A stretch of DNA of 64,000 bases, taken from the NCBI GenBank assembly GCA_020060465.1, contig JAGVAD010000026.1:114867-178866 (forward strand), given 5' to 3'. Every line of letters starts with the position of its first letter. Positions within the stretch are counted from its first letter, which is position 1. A program made the position numbers and the translations under genes. The notes below the pieces were generated by a model. It was not told where the DNA came from, did not search any database, and saw only the letters and a list, made by a program, of their open reading frames with translations. Source of the stretch: Anaerolineales bacterium. Lineage in GTDB: Bacteria; Chloroflexota; Anaerolineae; Anaerolineales; UBA4823. This document shows, in pieces, positions 1 to 8,963 of the stretch.

Positions 1-154
1 TGGGTTCATGCATAAAAGCAGGATGCAACGCCTTGATAGCCACATGGCGATCCAAAGCGGGGTGATAAGCTTTGAACACCGTAGCCATCCCCCCTTGACC
101 GAGTTGCTCTATTAAGCGGTAGGGACCAACATTCTCCCCAACAACAAAAGGCAT
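1..154 (-). CDS. Ser/Thr protein kinase, N-terminal part (runs off the left edge)
   Basis: Only the first 51 codons are visible. They encode the start of a Hanks-type Ser/Thr kinase: a GQGGMATVFKA glycine-rich loop about residues 18-28, then HVAIK, where the lysine binds ATP. The start is the ATG at 154-152, preceded by an AGGAG ribosome site. It resembles the N-terminus of the complete kinase at 12690-13679. Substrate and downstream domains lie outside the window. The domain assignment is firm; everything beyond it is unknown. Confidence 0.85.
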   Translation of the reverse strand, partial: MPFVVGENVGPYRLIEQLGQGGMATVFKAYHPALDRHVAIKALHPAFMHEP

Positions 155-220
155 CGCTACAAACTCCTCATCGCCTGCATTCTGAGCAAGCAATTCTTAG
201 CGCGTGCATTTTACAAGAGG

Positions 221-251
221 CAAGGGATAGAGGATCAGCCTCTATCCCTTG
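221..251. terminator. Perfect 13-bp hairpin downstream of pgk
   Basis: The arms 221-233 and 239-251 are exact inverted complements around a 5-base loop. The hairpin lies 14 bases past the pgk stop and before the partial kinase gene. Neither strand shows a clear U-tract, so it may be a 3' stabiliser or a factor-assisted terminator rather than a classic intrinsic one. Confidence 0.55.
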
Positions 252-265
252 TCAGAAAACACGGG

Positions 266-1441
266 TTACTTATCTTGCAGCGCAGCCACGCCAGGAAGAG
301 TGAGGCCCTCCAGCATCTCCAACGAAGCGCCGCCGCCGGTGGAGATGTGAGTGATCTTATCGCTCAGGCCAGATTGGTTGAGCGCCGAGACCGAATCGCC
401 GCCGCCGACGATAGACACTGCCTGGCTTTCAGCCACTGCCTGCGCGATCCCAAACGTGCCTTTGGCGAAGTTGGGCATCTCGAACACACCCATCGGGCCA
501 TTCCACACCACTGTACCGGCGTCTTTAATGACCTTTGAATACGCAGCAACCGTTTCTGGGCCAATATCCAGAATTGCCCAACCCTCGGGAACCGCGCCGA
601 CGTCTATAATTTTCGTATGGGCGTTATTGTCGAATTTATCTGCAATGACCACATCTACAGGCAAGCGCAGGCGAGGACCGGCATCCTGGAGGATTTCCCT
701 GGCGGTTTCCAGCGCTTCGCCATCCACCAGCGACTCGCCCATCGGGTAACCCTGCGCCTTGAAAAAGGTGTTCGCCATCCCGCCGCCGATCAATACCGTA
801 TCGGCGATCTTCAACAGGTTGCGGATGACGCCGATCTTATCTACGATCTTTGCGCCGCCCAAAATGGCGACAAACGGCCGTTTGGGGTTTGAAATCGCCT
901 CGCCCAGATATTTGATCTCTTTCTCCATCAAGAAACCCGCCACCGCGGGCAGGTAATGAGCCACGCCCTCCGTGGAAGCATGAGCGCGATGAGCCGAGCC
1001 AAAGGCGTCGTTGACGTAAATATCGGCCAGCGCCGCCAATTGCTTTGCCATTTCGGGGTCGTTTTTCGTTTCGCCTTTGTAAAAACGCGTGTTCTCCAAA
1101 ACCAGCACGTCGCCGGGCTTGAGCGCCTTTGCTGCCGCCTCGGCAACCGGACCCACACATTCATCGCTGAACGCCACCGGCTTACCCAGTAACTTGCTGA
1201 GATGTTCCGCAGTGGGGCGCATCGAATATTTCGGATCCGGACCTTCTTTGGGTCGCCCCAGGTGTGAACATAGAATGACCGCCGCGCCATGATCCAGCAA
1301 ATACTTAATCGTTGGCAGTGCGGCGACAATGCGGGTGTCGTCTTCAACTTTTCCGTCCTTGATTGGAACGTTGAAATCCACGCGCGCCAGCACTCGCTTG
1401 CCTTTTACATCAATATCCGTAATCAGTTTTTTATTGAACAT
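266..1441 (-). CDS. pgk: Phosphoglycerate kinase
   Basis: Cytosolic glycolytic enzyme that transfers phosphate from 1,3-bisphosphoglycerate to ADP. The 391 residues match the usual family length. Visible motifs are [10 protein letters not shown] near the N-terminus, SHLGRP, LENTRF, the [11 protein letters not shown] segment, WNGPMGVFE, and the nucleotide-binding GGGDS and STGGGASLE near the C-terminus. The frame extends 17 codons upstream, but the ATG at 1441 has a GGAGG five bases before it and gives the family's normal N-terminus ([15 protein letters not shown]), so I chose it. It lies downstream of gap and yvcK on the same strand, with a hairpin repeat between gap and pgk that may tune expression. 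Confidence 0.97.
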   Translation of the reverse strand: MFNKKLITDIDVKGKRVLARVDFNVPIKDGKVEDDTRIVAALPTIKYLLDHGAAVILCSHLGRPKEGPDPKYSMRPTAEHLSKLLGKPVAFSDECVGPVAEAAAKALKPGDVLVLENTRFYKGETKNDPEMAKQLAALADIYVNDAFGSAHRAHASTEGVAHYLPAVAGFLMEKEIKYLGEAISNPKRPFVAILGGAKIVDKIGVIRNLLKIADTVLIGGGMANTFFKAQGYPMGESLVDGEALETAREILQDAGPRLRLPVDVVIADKFDNNAHTKIIDVGAVPEGWAILDIGPETVAAYSKVIKDAGTVVWNGPMGVFEMPNFAKGTFGIAQAVAESQAVSIVGGGDSVSALNQSGLSDKITHISTGGGASLEMLEGLTLPGVAALQDK

Positions 1442-1468
1442 GCCAGCCTCCATCGTCAGGGTTAAGCC

Positions 1469-1520
1469 CCGTAATGCGTAATCCAGACCCAACCTGTCGG
1501 CGGAGGATTACGCATTACGG
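1469..1520. repeat. 16-bp perfect inverted repeat between gap and pgk
   Basis: The arms 1469-1484 (CCGTAATGCGTAATCC) and 1505-1520 are exact inverted complements with a 20-base loop. The element fills most of the gap-pgk intergenic space, ending 28 bases before the pgk start codon. It has the look of a dispersed REP-like palindrome or an mRNA processing hairpin. No second copy was noticed in this window. Confidence 0.75.
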
Positions 1521-1546
1521 TCTTTCCCGCAGATCTTTTCGATGAA

Positions 1547-2602
1547 CTAGAGATATTTTGCCATCAGCGCAGCCAAATCAGCGGTGCGCACCGAATAACC
1601 CCATTCGTTGTCATACCAGGCCACAATCTTGACCAGGGTACCGGCTTCTTTGCCCAACACGGAGGTGAATGGCAAATCTACGATGGAGCTACGCGAATCG
1701 CCCTTATAGTCCATGCTCACCAGGGGTTCGTCTTCCGCGCCCAAAATGCCCTTCAAAGCACCGGCAGCAGCGTCGCGGTAATCCTGGCGCAGTTGTTCGG
1801 TTGTGGTAGGTGTCGCCAATTCGGCGGTCAGGTCAATCACCGAAACAGTGGGGGTGGGCACACGCAAAGCATAGCCGTCCAGTTTGCCAGCCAGGTCGGG
1901 GATTACTAACTTGATAGCCTTGGCCGCGCCCGTGGTAGTGGGAATAATATTCATCGCAGCGGCACGCGCCCGGCGTAAGTCGCTGTGCGGCAGATCCAAG
2001 ATTTTCTGGTCGTTGGTATACGAGTGAATGGTGGTCATGAAACCACGCAACACCTTATATTTATCATGAATGACCTTGACTGCTGGCGCCAGGCCATTGG
2101 TAGTGCAGGAAGCGTTCGACACAACGTGATGTTTGGCTGGGTCATACATTTGGTCATTCACGCCCAGCACAATGGTCAAGTCTTCGCCTTCCGCGGGCGC
2201 GGAAATGATGACCTTTTTGGCGCCGCCCTTGGTGATGTGATTTTCGGCGCCCTTCACCATCTTGCCTTTCTTGTTCACACCGTCGCTTTTCACTGTGAAG
2301 ATGCCGGTGCTTTCAATCACGATCTCAACCCCCAGGTCACCCCAGGGAATGTTGGCCGGGTCGGTCTCTTTGAAAGCCTTGATGGGTTTTCCATCCACGA
2401 GCAACACATCATCTTTCACCTCGATTTGACCATCGAAACGGCCATAGTTCGAGTCGTATTTCAGCAAATGCGCCATCGTCTTAAGATCGCCAATATCATT
2501 GAAAGCTACCACTTCCAAAGCGCCGGAGTGGAAATCGCGAATCGCCTTCAATACCTGCCGTCCAATGCGGCCAAATCCGTTAATGCCTACTTTGACTGTC
2601 AT
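1547..2602 (-). CDS. gap: Glyceraldehyde-3-phosphate dehydrogenase, type I
   Basis: Oxidises glyceraldehyde-3-phosphate to 1,3-bisphosphoglycerate with NAD in glycolysis. The Rossmann motif [10 protein letters not shown] is at residues 6-15, FNDIGD at 34-39 suggests NAD rather than NADP, and the catalytic cysteine is C166 in SNASCTTN. The C-terminus has the typical WYDNEWGYS. The open frame extends 82 codons further upstream, but ATG 2602 carries GGAGG at proper spacing and starts exactly at the family N-terminus. The product is 351 residues, slightly long because of a lysine-rich insertion near residues 107-122. It sits between yvcK and pgk on one strand, a probable operon for lower glycolysis. 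Confidence 0.97.
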   Translation of the reverse strand: MTVKVGINGFGRIGRQVLKAIRDFHSGALEVVAFNDIGDLKTMAHLLKYDSNYGRFDGQIEVKDDVLLVDGKPIKAFKETDPANIPWGDLGVEIVIESTGIFTVKSDGVNKKGKMVKGAENHITKGGAKKVIISAPAEGEDLTIVLGVNDQMYDPAKHHVVSNASCTTNGLAPAVKVIHDKYKVLRGFMTTIHSYTNDQKILDLPHSDLRRARAAAMNIIPTTTGAAKAIKLVIPDLAGKLDGYALRVPTPTVSVIDLTAELATPTTTEQLRQDYRDAAAGALKGILGAEDEPLVSMDYKGDSRSSIVDLPFTSVLGKEAGTLVKIVAWYDNEWGYSVRTADLAALMAKYL

Positions 2603-2694
2603 TTTGATCCTCCGTAAAAGGTATTTGAATATGAGCTTTTGATTTTTTACTGCCTGTGCCGTAGAGACACGCAGGCAATTGTGGTTAATCTGAC

Positions 2695-4032
2695 TTATTC
2701 TACCAAAGGCCCGGTTCGTTCTTGATATAAATCCATAATAACCTGAGCCAGCTTCTGCGAGTCGTGTCGCCAGGGATAGAGCGAATCGATCAAATCCGCC
2801 TGATAGAGGCGGTAATCTTCTGATAAATCCGGCTCGACTCGCACCCATTCCACGCCATTGGGTAACTTGGCGCTGTAATTGGAATTGGCAATAGCAATAT
2901 CAAAGATGCTTCCTGATACATGGTCTTCGATGACCCGGATGTGGTCGCCGCATTGATAACCATTGGTCTCACCGCGTTCCGTCGCCACATTGCACACAAA
3001 CAACTTTAGCGCCCGGCTGGCGCGGATCGCTTCACACAAATCCGGCACCAGCAGATTGGGCAGAATACTGGTATAGAGGCTGCCAGGCCCAATGACGATC
3101 AGCTCCGCTGCCAGCACAGCCTGGATCGCCTGGGGAAATGCCGAAGGATTGCTCGGCTCCAGCCACACATGACGAACTCTACCATTGCTCTTGGGAATCT
3201 GACTTTCTCCTTGAACGCGCACCTCGGCGGCGGCATGCGGCAGCATTACATCTGCTGCGAGATGCACATCATGAAGCGTTGATGGCAGCACGCGTCCGCG
3301 CACTGCCAATACCCGACCCGACTCAGCCACCGCGGCTTCAAAACTGCCTGTGATTTCAGCCAGAGCGGTGATAAACAAGTTGCCAAAAGAATGCCCTTCC
3401 AGACCGCTCTCGCCTTCTGGAAAACGATATTGAAAGAGCTGGGCGATCAAGGCTTCATTATCGGAAAGAGCCGCCAGACAGTTGCGAATATCACCAGGGG
3501 GTAAGATGCCGATCTCGCGCCGCAGCCTTCCCGACGAACCGCCGTCATCGGCTACGGTTACAATCGCCGTGATATTATGGGAATACTCCTTTAAACCACG
3601 CAGCAAGCTGGCCAGTCCATGGCCTCCGCCAATGGCTACGATGCGCGGCCCACGCTCGCGCTGGCGATGCTGACGCAGCGTATCTGCCAAACGGTGCCCC
3701 GGGCGGATAAACGGGCTGATGATCGAACGGTTCAACTCCCAAATGCCAATCCAGATCAGGCTGACGCCGATCCCGCCGAAGATCAATATCCGCAATGGCC
3801 GGGGCAAAAAACGCAAGGAGGCTGCTGAAATCGCCGGCAACCACCAGGTATCTGGCGCATTGCGGTAGAGATCGAGGATCAGAATGCCAAACCCTACCCC
3901 CAGTAAAGTAATGCCTAGCAGAATCATCAAATACCAGCGCTTGACCCCCAAACCTGGTTTCAGCCATGCCAGATAATGGCGCAACCTCTCCGCGAGAGAA
4001 AGGCGCGCCGCCGACTTATGCGCGTGATTCAT
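2695..4032 (-). CDS. yvcK: YvcK/CofD-family gluconeogenesis factor with two N-terminal membrane segments
   Basis: YvcK proteins bind UDP-sugars and are needed for normal cell-wall synthesis and growth on gluconeogenic carbon sources in Firmicutes and Actinobacteria. The CofD-like fold begins near residue 130 with [18 protein letters not shown], followed by [13 protein letters not shown] and [12 protein letters not shown]. Unlike the soluble Bacillus protein (about 320 residues), this 445-residue form has two hydrophobic helices (about 33-54 and 80-100) that should anchor it in the membrane. It is the first gene of the yvcK-gap-pgk run. Two overlapping TATCAT boxes (4037-4049) lie just ahead of the ATG, implying a very short leader. 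Confidence 0.9.
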   Translation of the reverse strand: MNHAHKSAARLSLAERLRHYLAWLKPGLGVKRWYLMILLGITLLGVGFGILILDLYRNAPDTWWLPAISAASLRFLPRPLRILIFGGIGVSLIWIGIWELNRSIISPFIRPGHRLADTLRQHRQRERGPRIVAIGGGHGLASLLRGLKEYSHNITAIVTVADDGGSSGRLRREIGILPPGDIRNCLAALSDNEALIAQLFQYRFPEGESGLEGHSFGNLFITALAEITGSFEAAVAESGRVLAVRGRVLPSTLHDVHLAADVMLPHAAAEVRVQGESQIPKSNGRVRHVWLEPSNPSAFPQAIQAVLAAELIVIGPGSLYTSILPNLLVPDLCEAIRASRALKLFVCNVATERGETNGYQCGDHIRVIEDHVSGSIFDIAIANSNYSAKLPNGVEWVRVEPDLSEDYRLYQADLIDSLYPWRHDSQKLAQVIMDLYQERTGPLVE

Positions 4033-4229
4033 GCCAATGATACATGATAGCAGCGAATGAAGGACTCGTCAACCTGAATAACTTCTTAATTCTTGATGGC
4101 TTTCGACGATCAGATGTAAATCGCCTCTCTTCTCGACATTGGGCGGAATAGGGAAGACCCTGCGCCAGATAGGTCTAAATTCATACGAAATGGTGGATTG
4201 TACCTTGAATAACGAAGCTGCCTAAACTG

Positions 4230-4238
4230 TGCTATACT
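4230..4238 (+). promoter_or_regulatory. Extended -10 element of recJ (probable leaderless start)
   Basis: TGC-TATACT forms an extended -10 box whose 3' end is 7 bases before the recJ ATG at 4246. Transcription should therefore begin at or one base before the start codon. No good -35 box is visible at 16-18 bases, and no Shine-Dalgarno precedes the ATG. Confidence 0.55.
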
Positions 4239-4245
4239 TTTCGCA

Positions 4246-5937
4246 ATGCAGCCCTCAACAACCAAAGACTGGCATATCGCCGAACAAATCCCTCCAGACG
4301 TAGATCGTGCATTGCAACGGTTTCCACCGTTGCTACGCCAGATTCTGCATAACCGAAGTTACGACAGCGAAGATGAGGCGCTTAAGTATCTGGAAGCGCG
4401 CCCACCGCAAGGCAACCAGCCAGAAAATCTGTTGGGACTGGCTGCCGCGGTTGACCGCATACGCCATGCTATTCGGCGTCAGGAACGCATTGCCATCTAC
4501 GGAGATTACGACGCTGATGGCGTCACCGCCGCAGCCCTACTCACGCAGGCACTGCGCCGTTTAGAAGCGGATGTGCGCCCTTATATCCCTAATCGGTTCG
4601 ACGAAGGCTATGGGCTCAACAACGAAGCCCTGGACGTGCTGCGCGATGAAGGCGTTCGTTTGGTAATCACAGTAGATTGCGGTATGCGCTCGAATCGTGA
4701 GGCTGAGCACGCCAGAGAAATTGGCCTCGACTTAATCATCACCGATCACCACACCCCCGGAGTGGAAGAACTACCCGCCATTGCCGTAATCAACCCCAAA
4801 CAACCCGGCGATGCTTATCCAGATAAAAATCTTGCCGGGGTGGGTATCGCGTATAAACTCGCCTGCGCCCTGCTTGGAGAGACAGAAGGCGTTGGCGCAG
4901 AAGAATTCCTGGATCTGGTCGCCCTGGGAACCGTGACCGATCTGGCGTCGCTAACTGGCGAAAATCGCTTTCTGGTGCGAGAGGGGATAAAATGGTTGCG
5001 TCAGCCGCGCCGCCAGGGCGTGTACTCGCTGATTAACGTGGCGCAAGTTGCTTCACAGCAAATCACTGCCGAAGCGATCAGCTTTATCCTGGGTCCCCGG
5101 CTCAACGCCGCCGGGCGGCTGGATTCGGCCATGGCAGCGCTGGAATTGCTGCTGGCGACCGAGATCTCGGAAGCCGCCGGTCTGGCGCAAATCCTGGATA
5201 ACCATAACCGCGAACGCCAGCAGCTTACCCGCCAGATACAGACTCAAGCGGAGCAAATCGCGCTTGAAAAAGATCCGCAAGCCTTGCTGCTCTTTGCAGT
5301 GGACGAAAGTTTCAACCCTGGCGTGGTTGGTTTAGCCGCCTCGCGCCTCACCGAGCAATATTATCGTCCGGCGATCGTCGCTCATCGCGGCGACGAATTC
5401 ACCCGCGGCTCATGCCGCAGCATCCCAGAGTTTCATATTACACAGGCGCTTGATCGCTGCGCCGACCTGCTGGTGCGTCACGGCGGCCATGCGGCGGCTG
5501 CCGGCTTCACAGTGCGCAACGAACACCTGGATGAACTGAAACAAAGGTTAGTTGAAATCGCCCAGGAACAATTGGGGCAACAAGACCTGCGACCGCGATT
5601 AAAGGCAGACGCCGTCGTGCCTCTTTCTGAGATGCGTCCAGATCTGCTGCCGATGCTCGCCTGGCTACAGCCCACTGGGATCGGCAATCCGCCAGCAGTT
5701 TTCGTTTCCCAAAACTTAAAGGTGCTGCGCAGTAAAACTGTAGGCAAAGATGGCGCGCATCTTAAGCTGACTGTCAGCGATGGGCGCATCACCTACGACG
5801 CCATTGCCTTCCGTCAAGGACACTGGCAAGTAAACATGCCCGCTTATGTGGACTTGATGTACCAACTGGAAGTCAACGAGTACAACGGTCAAAGAGTATT
5901 GCAATTAAACGTGCGCGATCTAAAACCTTCCCAATAA
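4246..5937 (+). CDS. recJ: Single-stranded-DNA-specific exonuclease RecJ
   Basis: A 5'-to-3' ssDNA exonuclease of recombination and mismatch repair, in the DHH phosphoesterase superfamily. Motifs are GDYDADG about residues 88-94, VDCG, the DHH motif in IITDHHTP, LGPRLNAAGR, and the DHHA1 motif GGHAAAAGF around residue 420. An OB-like C-terminal domain follows, ending with the common LNVRDLKPS. The length of 563 residues is normal. The start is the ATG at 4246; it lacks a ribosome site and appears leaderless. It is convergent with the glycosyltransferase gene, whose stop lies only 9 bases beyond. Confidence 0.95.
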   Translation: MQPSTTKDWHIAEQIPPDVDRALQRFPPLLRQILHNRSYDSEDEALKYLEARPPQGNQPENLLGLAAAVDRIRHAIRRQERIAIYGDYDADGVTAAALLTQALRRLEADVRPYIPNRFDEGYGLNNEALDVLRDEGVRLVITVDCGMRSNREAEHAREIGLDLIITDHHTPGVEELPAIAVINPKQPGDAYPDKNLAGVGIAYKLACALLGETEGVGAEEFLDLVALGTVTDLASLTGENRFLVREGIKWLRQPRRQGVYSLINVAQVASQQITAEAISFILGPRLNAAGRLDSAMAALELLLATEISEAAGLAQILDNHNRERQQLTRQIQTQAEQIALEKDPQALLLFAVDESFNPGVVGLAASRLTEQYYRPAIVAHRGDEFTRGSCRSIPEFHITQALDRCADLLVRHGGHAAAAGFTVRNEHLDELKQRLVEIAQEQLGQQDLRPRLKADAVVPLSEMRPDLLPMLAWLQPTGIGNPPAVFVSQNLKVLRSKTVGKDGAHLKLTVSDGRITYDAIAFRQGHWQVNMPAYVDLMYQLEVNEYNGQRVLQLNVRDLKPSQ

Positions 5938-5945
5938 ATGATGTC

Positions 5946-6629
5946 CTAATCCACGACGCGATATTTCACCAGCGTCCACACTGCTTCAAAAGCATCCTTT
6001 AGCTTAATCTTTTTGCCCTCGCTGTAGTCTCTGGGATTGAAGGTGATTGGCACCTCAAAGATGCGCACCTTGCGTTTGAGGATTTTTGCAGTAAATTCGG
6101 GCTCGAAGTCAAAGCGGCGGGCGTGGATGGTCATGCCATCTACAACGCTGCGCCGGAATACTTTATAGCCGGTTTCCATGTCGGTGAGAATATTGTTATA
6201 AAGGATATTGGTCATCAGAGTGAGCATCTTATTGGCGACCATGTGCCAGAACATCACCGGGCGGCGTGGAGCGCCCAGAAATCTTGAGCCATAAACCACA
6301 TCCGCCAATCCTTCTTCAATTGGCTTGAGCAGCGCCGGGTATTCACGCGGGTCATATTCCAAGTCGGCGTCTTGAATAATAATAACGTCCCCTTTGGCGG
6401 CGCGAATGCCGCTGACGACCGCGGCGCCTTTGCCCTGATTGCGCTCATGGAATATGACGCGCGCTTCTCCTTGTTGATCCAATTCCCTCAAGATTTCACG
6501 CGTGCCATCCGTAGAGCCGTCGTCCACCACTAAAATCTCTTTTGCCAGCCCAGTCTTTTTCACTCGACGGATAATTTCCTGGATGGTCTGCACTTCGTTA
6601 TAAGCAGGAATAATGACGGTAATATCCAT
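5946..6629 (-). CDS. Family 2 glycosyltransferase (dolichol-phosphate mannosyltransferase-like)
   Basis: A 227-residue GT-A enzyme with the N-terminus [12 protein letters not shown], the nucleotide-sugar motif [10 protein letters not shown] (about 35-44) and the metal-binding QDADLEYD (about 89-96). The conserved [11 protein letters not shown] segment is typical of the DPM1/polyprenyl-phosphate sugar synthase group. It lacks C-terminal membrane helices, so it is probably a peripheral protein that loads a sugar on undecaprenyl phosphate or a related lipid. The exact donor cannot be read from sequence. It diverges from the AAA+ gene through a shared palindromic -10 region. Confidence 0.85.
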   Translation of the reverse strand: MDITVIIPAYNEVQTIQEIIRRVKKTGLAKEILVVDDGSTDGTREILRELDQQGEARVIFHERNQGKGAAVVSGIRAAKGDVIIIQDADLEYDPREYPALLKPIEEGLADVVYGSRFLGAPRRPVMFWHMVANKMLTLMTNILYNNILTDMETGYKVFRRSVVDGMTIHARRFDFEPEFTAKILKRKVRIFEVPITFNPRDYSEGKKIKLKDAFEAVWTLVKYRVVD

Positions 6630-6675
6630 GTTTTTTGCCGCAGGCGCCCTTTCCGGTTTCGTTGTTGAGTATTTA

Positions 6676-6685
6676 GATTATAATC
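6676..6685. promoter_or_regulatory. Palindromic -10 box serving both divergent genes
   Basis: The decamer GATTATAATC is self-complementary and gives TATAAT on the plus strand (6679-6684, toward the AAA+ gene) and on the minus strand (6682-6677, toward the glycosyltransferase). Predicted starts fall near 6691 (+) and 6670 (-). The -35 regions are poor. Confidence 0.5.
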
Positions 6686-6740
6686 CTGAATGTATCGCGC
6701 CTGGCAAATCAACGAGCAAGCCAGACCGGGAGATGGAACG

Positions 6741-8111
6741 ATGAATCCTGGAAAAACGACCAAAGGTGTGGAATTAATGAACCCGCGTGAAGCAATGGGG
6801 CAGGAGCTTTTTGTACCGCCACCAGTGACCCGCGTGGAAGATACTGGGTTATCCAGCCTGTGGCTGCAAGACCTGGCATTGAAAATCCTGTACTACCAGG
6901 GGTATCTGACCGGTTTTAAAATTGCCGACGCCCTGGCGCTGCCATTCACCGGATTAGTAGATCAGATTGTAGAGATCTTGAAGCGCGAAAAACTCGTTGA
7001 GGTAAAAACTGCTCAACAAGGAGGATTGGGCGAGGGAGCGTATATTTACGGGCTGACCGGGCTGGGCATCCACCGCGCCCGCGAGGCGCTGGAGCGCAGC
7101 CAATACGCCGGTCCGGCGCCAGTGCCTCTCGAAGTATATAACCGCGCTCTGATTGCTCAAGCCCGACAACGCCTGGTCGTAAAAGATATAGATTTACGGC
7201 GGGTGTTGTCGCATCTGGTTCTTTCCGATCAAATGTATCAGCGTATTGGCCCGGCGGTGAACTCGGGCACTTCGATCTTTTTCTTTGGCCCTCCAGGAAA
7301 TGGAAAGACCTCTATCGCCCGCGCCATCGGCAGCCTGACACAAAACCAGACCATGTATATCCCCTACGCGCTCTACATTGACGGTCAGGTGGTCAAACTT
7401 TACGATGAAGTAAACCATCGCTGTGTAGCGGACGAATCACCCCACGCTGCTGGCACAGGCAGTCTGGGAACGGGCGGACTGCGCAACGCTCCACGTCGCG
7501 ATATGCGCTGGGTGCGCATTCATCGCCCGTTTATTGTTGTAGGCGGCGAATTGACGCTGGCTGGTCTGGATCTGGTTTTCGATGATGTGCACAAATTCTA
7601 TGAGGCTCCCTTCCAGGTGAAAGCCAACGGCGGTATCCTGCTGATAGATGATTTCGGCCGTCAACTGGTGCGTCCGAGGGACCTGTTAAACCGCTGGATC
7701 GTTCCGCTGGAAAACCGCATAGATTATCTGACCTTGCACACGGGTCGCAAAATCGAGGTACCCTTCGATGTTCTAGTGGTCTTTTCCACCAACCTGCCGC
7801 CGAAAGACCTGGTGGATGAAGCATTTCTGCGCCGACTGCGGCACAAAATCGAAGTTTGCGACCCCAGTTACGATGAATATCGCGCCATTTTTAAGGATGT
7901 GGCCATCCAAAAGGGCGTGATCTACAACGACTCCGGACTGGCCTATCTGTTACAAGAATGGTACATCCGTCGCGGGCGCAAACTGCGCGCTTCACACCCG
8001 CGCGACTTATGCGACCAAATTCTGGATATCGCCCGTTATTTCAACGTCAGCCCTGAAATGACCACCGATATGATTGACCGCGCTGCCGCAGCATATTTCG
8101 TTGATTTATGA
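6741..8111 (+). CDS. AAA+ ATPase with N-terminal winged-helix region, uncharacterised family
   Basis: A 456-residue protein. The N-terminal part (about 35-120) has the helical pattern of a winged-helix domain, then an AAA+ core: Walker A GPPGNGKTS (about 183-191), Walker B GGILLIDDFGR (about 297-307), sensor-1 FSTNL (about 349-353) and an arginine-rich AFLRRLRHKI that could supply the finger. Similar proteins occur in Deltaproteobacteria and Chloroflexota without known function. An ATG at 6690 also lies in frame, but ATG 6741 has a GGGAG site, and the -10 box at 6679-6684 places the transcript start near 6691. GDPD follows after 21 bases. Role unknown. Confidence 0.85.
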   Translation: MNPGKTTKGVELMNPREAMGQELFVPPPVTRVEDTGLSSLWLQDLALKILYYQGYLTGFKIADALALPFTGLVDQIVEILKREKLVEVKTAQQGGLGEGAYIYGLTGLGIHRAREALERSQYAGPAPVPLEVYNRALIAQARQRLVVKDIDLRRVLSHLVLSDQMYQRIGPAVNSGTSIFFFGPPGNGKTSIARAIGSLTQNQTMYIPYALYIDGQVVKLYDEVNHRCVADESPHAAGTGSLGTGGLRNAPRRDMRWVRIHRPFIVVGGELTLAGLDLVFDDVHKFYEAPFQVKANGGILLIDDFGRQLVRPRDLLNRWIVPLENRIDYLTLHTGRKIEVPFDVLVVFSTNLPPKDLVDEAFLRRLRHKIEVCDPSYDEYRAIFKDVAIQKGVIYNDSGLAYLLQEWYIRRGRKLRASHPRDLCDQILDIARYFNVSPEMTTDMIDRAAAAYFVDL

Positions 8112-8132
8112 TTTGCGCTCGGAGCCTGGATC

Positions 8133-8924
8133 ATGAGCTTGAATGACCTGCCAAAACCAGCCATATTCGCCCACCGTGGGGCAAGTTGTTACGCGCCGGA
8201 AAACACCCTGGCAGCGTTCAAATTAGCTTTACAACAAGGGGCGGATGGCATCGAATTGGACGCCAAACTCACCTCTGACGGGCATGTCGTGGTCATCCAC
8301 GATCAAACAGTGGATCGCACCACGCCGCATCATGGCCGGGTGCGCGATTATCGTCTAAACGATCTGCGCAAGATGGACGCCGGCAGCCACTTCGACATCG
8401 CTTTCAAGGGCGAACCGATCCCCTCTTTGGATGAAGTCTTCCGCGCCGTGGGCCAGCTAACCTTCATCAACGTCGAGTTAACCAATTACGCCTCGCCGTT
8501 GGATGAATTGCCGCAGAAGGTGGCTGAATTGGTGCGTCAATATAAGCTCGGTCAGCGCGTGATGTTTTCATCTTTCAACCCAATCGCTTTGATCAGGATA
8601 CGCCGCCTGATCCCAGAAGCGCCAATCGGATTGTTAGCATTTCCTGGCCGCAAGGGCGCGCTGGCGCGCTCGCGAATCGGCGGACTGCTCGCCTACCAGA
8701 GCCTGCACCCAGAAGCTAACGATGTCAGCCCTGGTCTGGTGAACCGAGTCCAGCGAGGCGGCGGCAAAGTATTTGTGTACACCGTCAATCGAGAGGAAGA
8801 CATGCTGCGGTTGTTTGAAATGGGCGTAGATGGCATCTTCACCGATGACCCGCTGCTGGGTCAAAAAGCAGCCCAAGAATTTCAACGAAAAACCGCCAAC
8901 AGCCGAAGAGAAATCAAACAATAA
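8133..8924 (+). CDS. Glycerophosphodiester phosphodiesterase
   Basis: Hydrolyses glycerophosphodiesters to glycerol-3-phosphate and an alcohol. The 263-residue protein shows the full signature: FAHRGA (about 12-17), PENTLAAF, the metal-binding DGIELDAK and the catalytic HDQTVDRTT. There is no signal peptide, so it should act in the cytosol, like UgpQ. A GGAG site precedes the ATG. It lies between the AAA+ gene and the CoA-transferase-like gene with short gaps, so the three may be cotranscribed. Confidence 0.93.
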   Translation: MSLNDLPKPAIFAHRGASCYAPENTLAAFKLALQQGADGIELDAKLTSDGHVVVIHDQTVDRTTPHHGRVRDYRLNDLRKMDAGSHFDIAFKGEPIPSLDEVFRAVGQLTFINVELTNYASPLDELPQKVAELVRQYKLGQRVMFSSFNPIALIRIRRLIPEAPIGLLAFPGRKGALARSRIGGLLAYQSLHPEANDVSPGLVNRVQRGGGKVFVYTVNREEDMLRLFEMGVDGIFTDDPLLGQKAAQEFQRKTANSRREIKQ

Positions 8925-8963
8925 AACTGGAATCGCCCTTTAAAATTCACGCGAAGACCCCGA

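Noticed and set aside
1985..2617. Long open frame (210 codons) on the plus strand opposite gap
   Set aside because: It is fully antisense to a certain gap gene, has no family features and no ribosome site; it mirrors the codon pattern of gap.
2603..2694. Imperfect hairpin TGCCTG...CAGGCA between yvcK and gap
   Set aside because: The stem is only six pairs with mismatches beyond and no U-run follows, so it is not called as a terminator or riboswitch.
2603..2848. 82-codon N-terminal extension of gap
   Set aside because: The extension would run into yvcK, has no GAPDH homology, and the ATG at 2602 has an excellent ribosome site.
4033..4245. Small gene or RNA in the recJ-yvcK intergenic region
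   Set aside because: No conserved structure, no short frame with a ribosome site; only the divergent promoters are visible.
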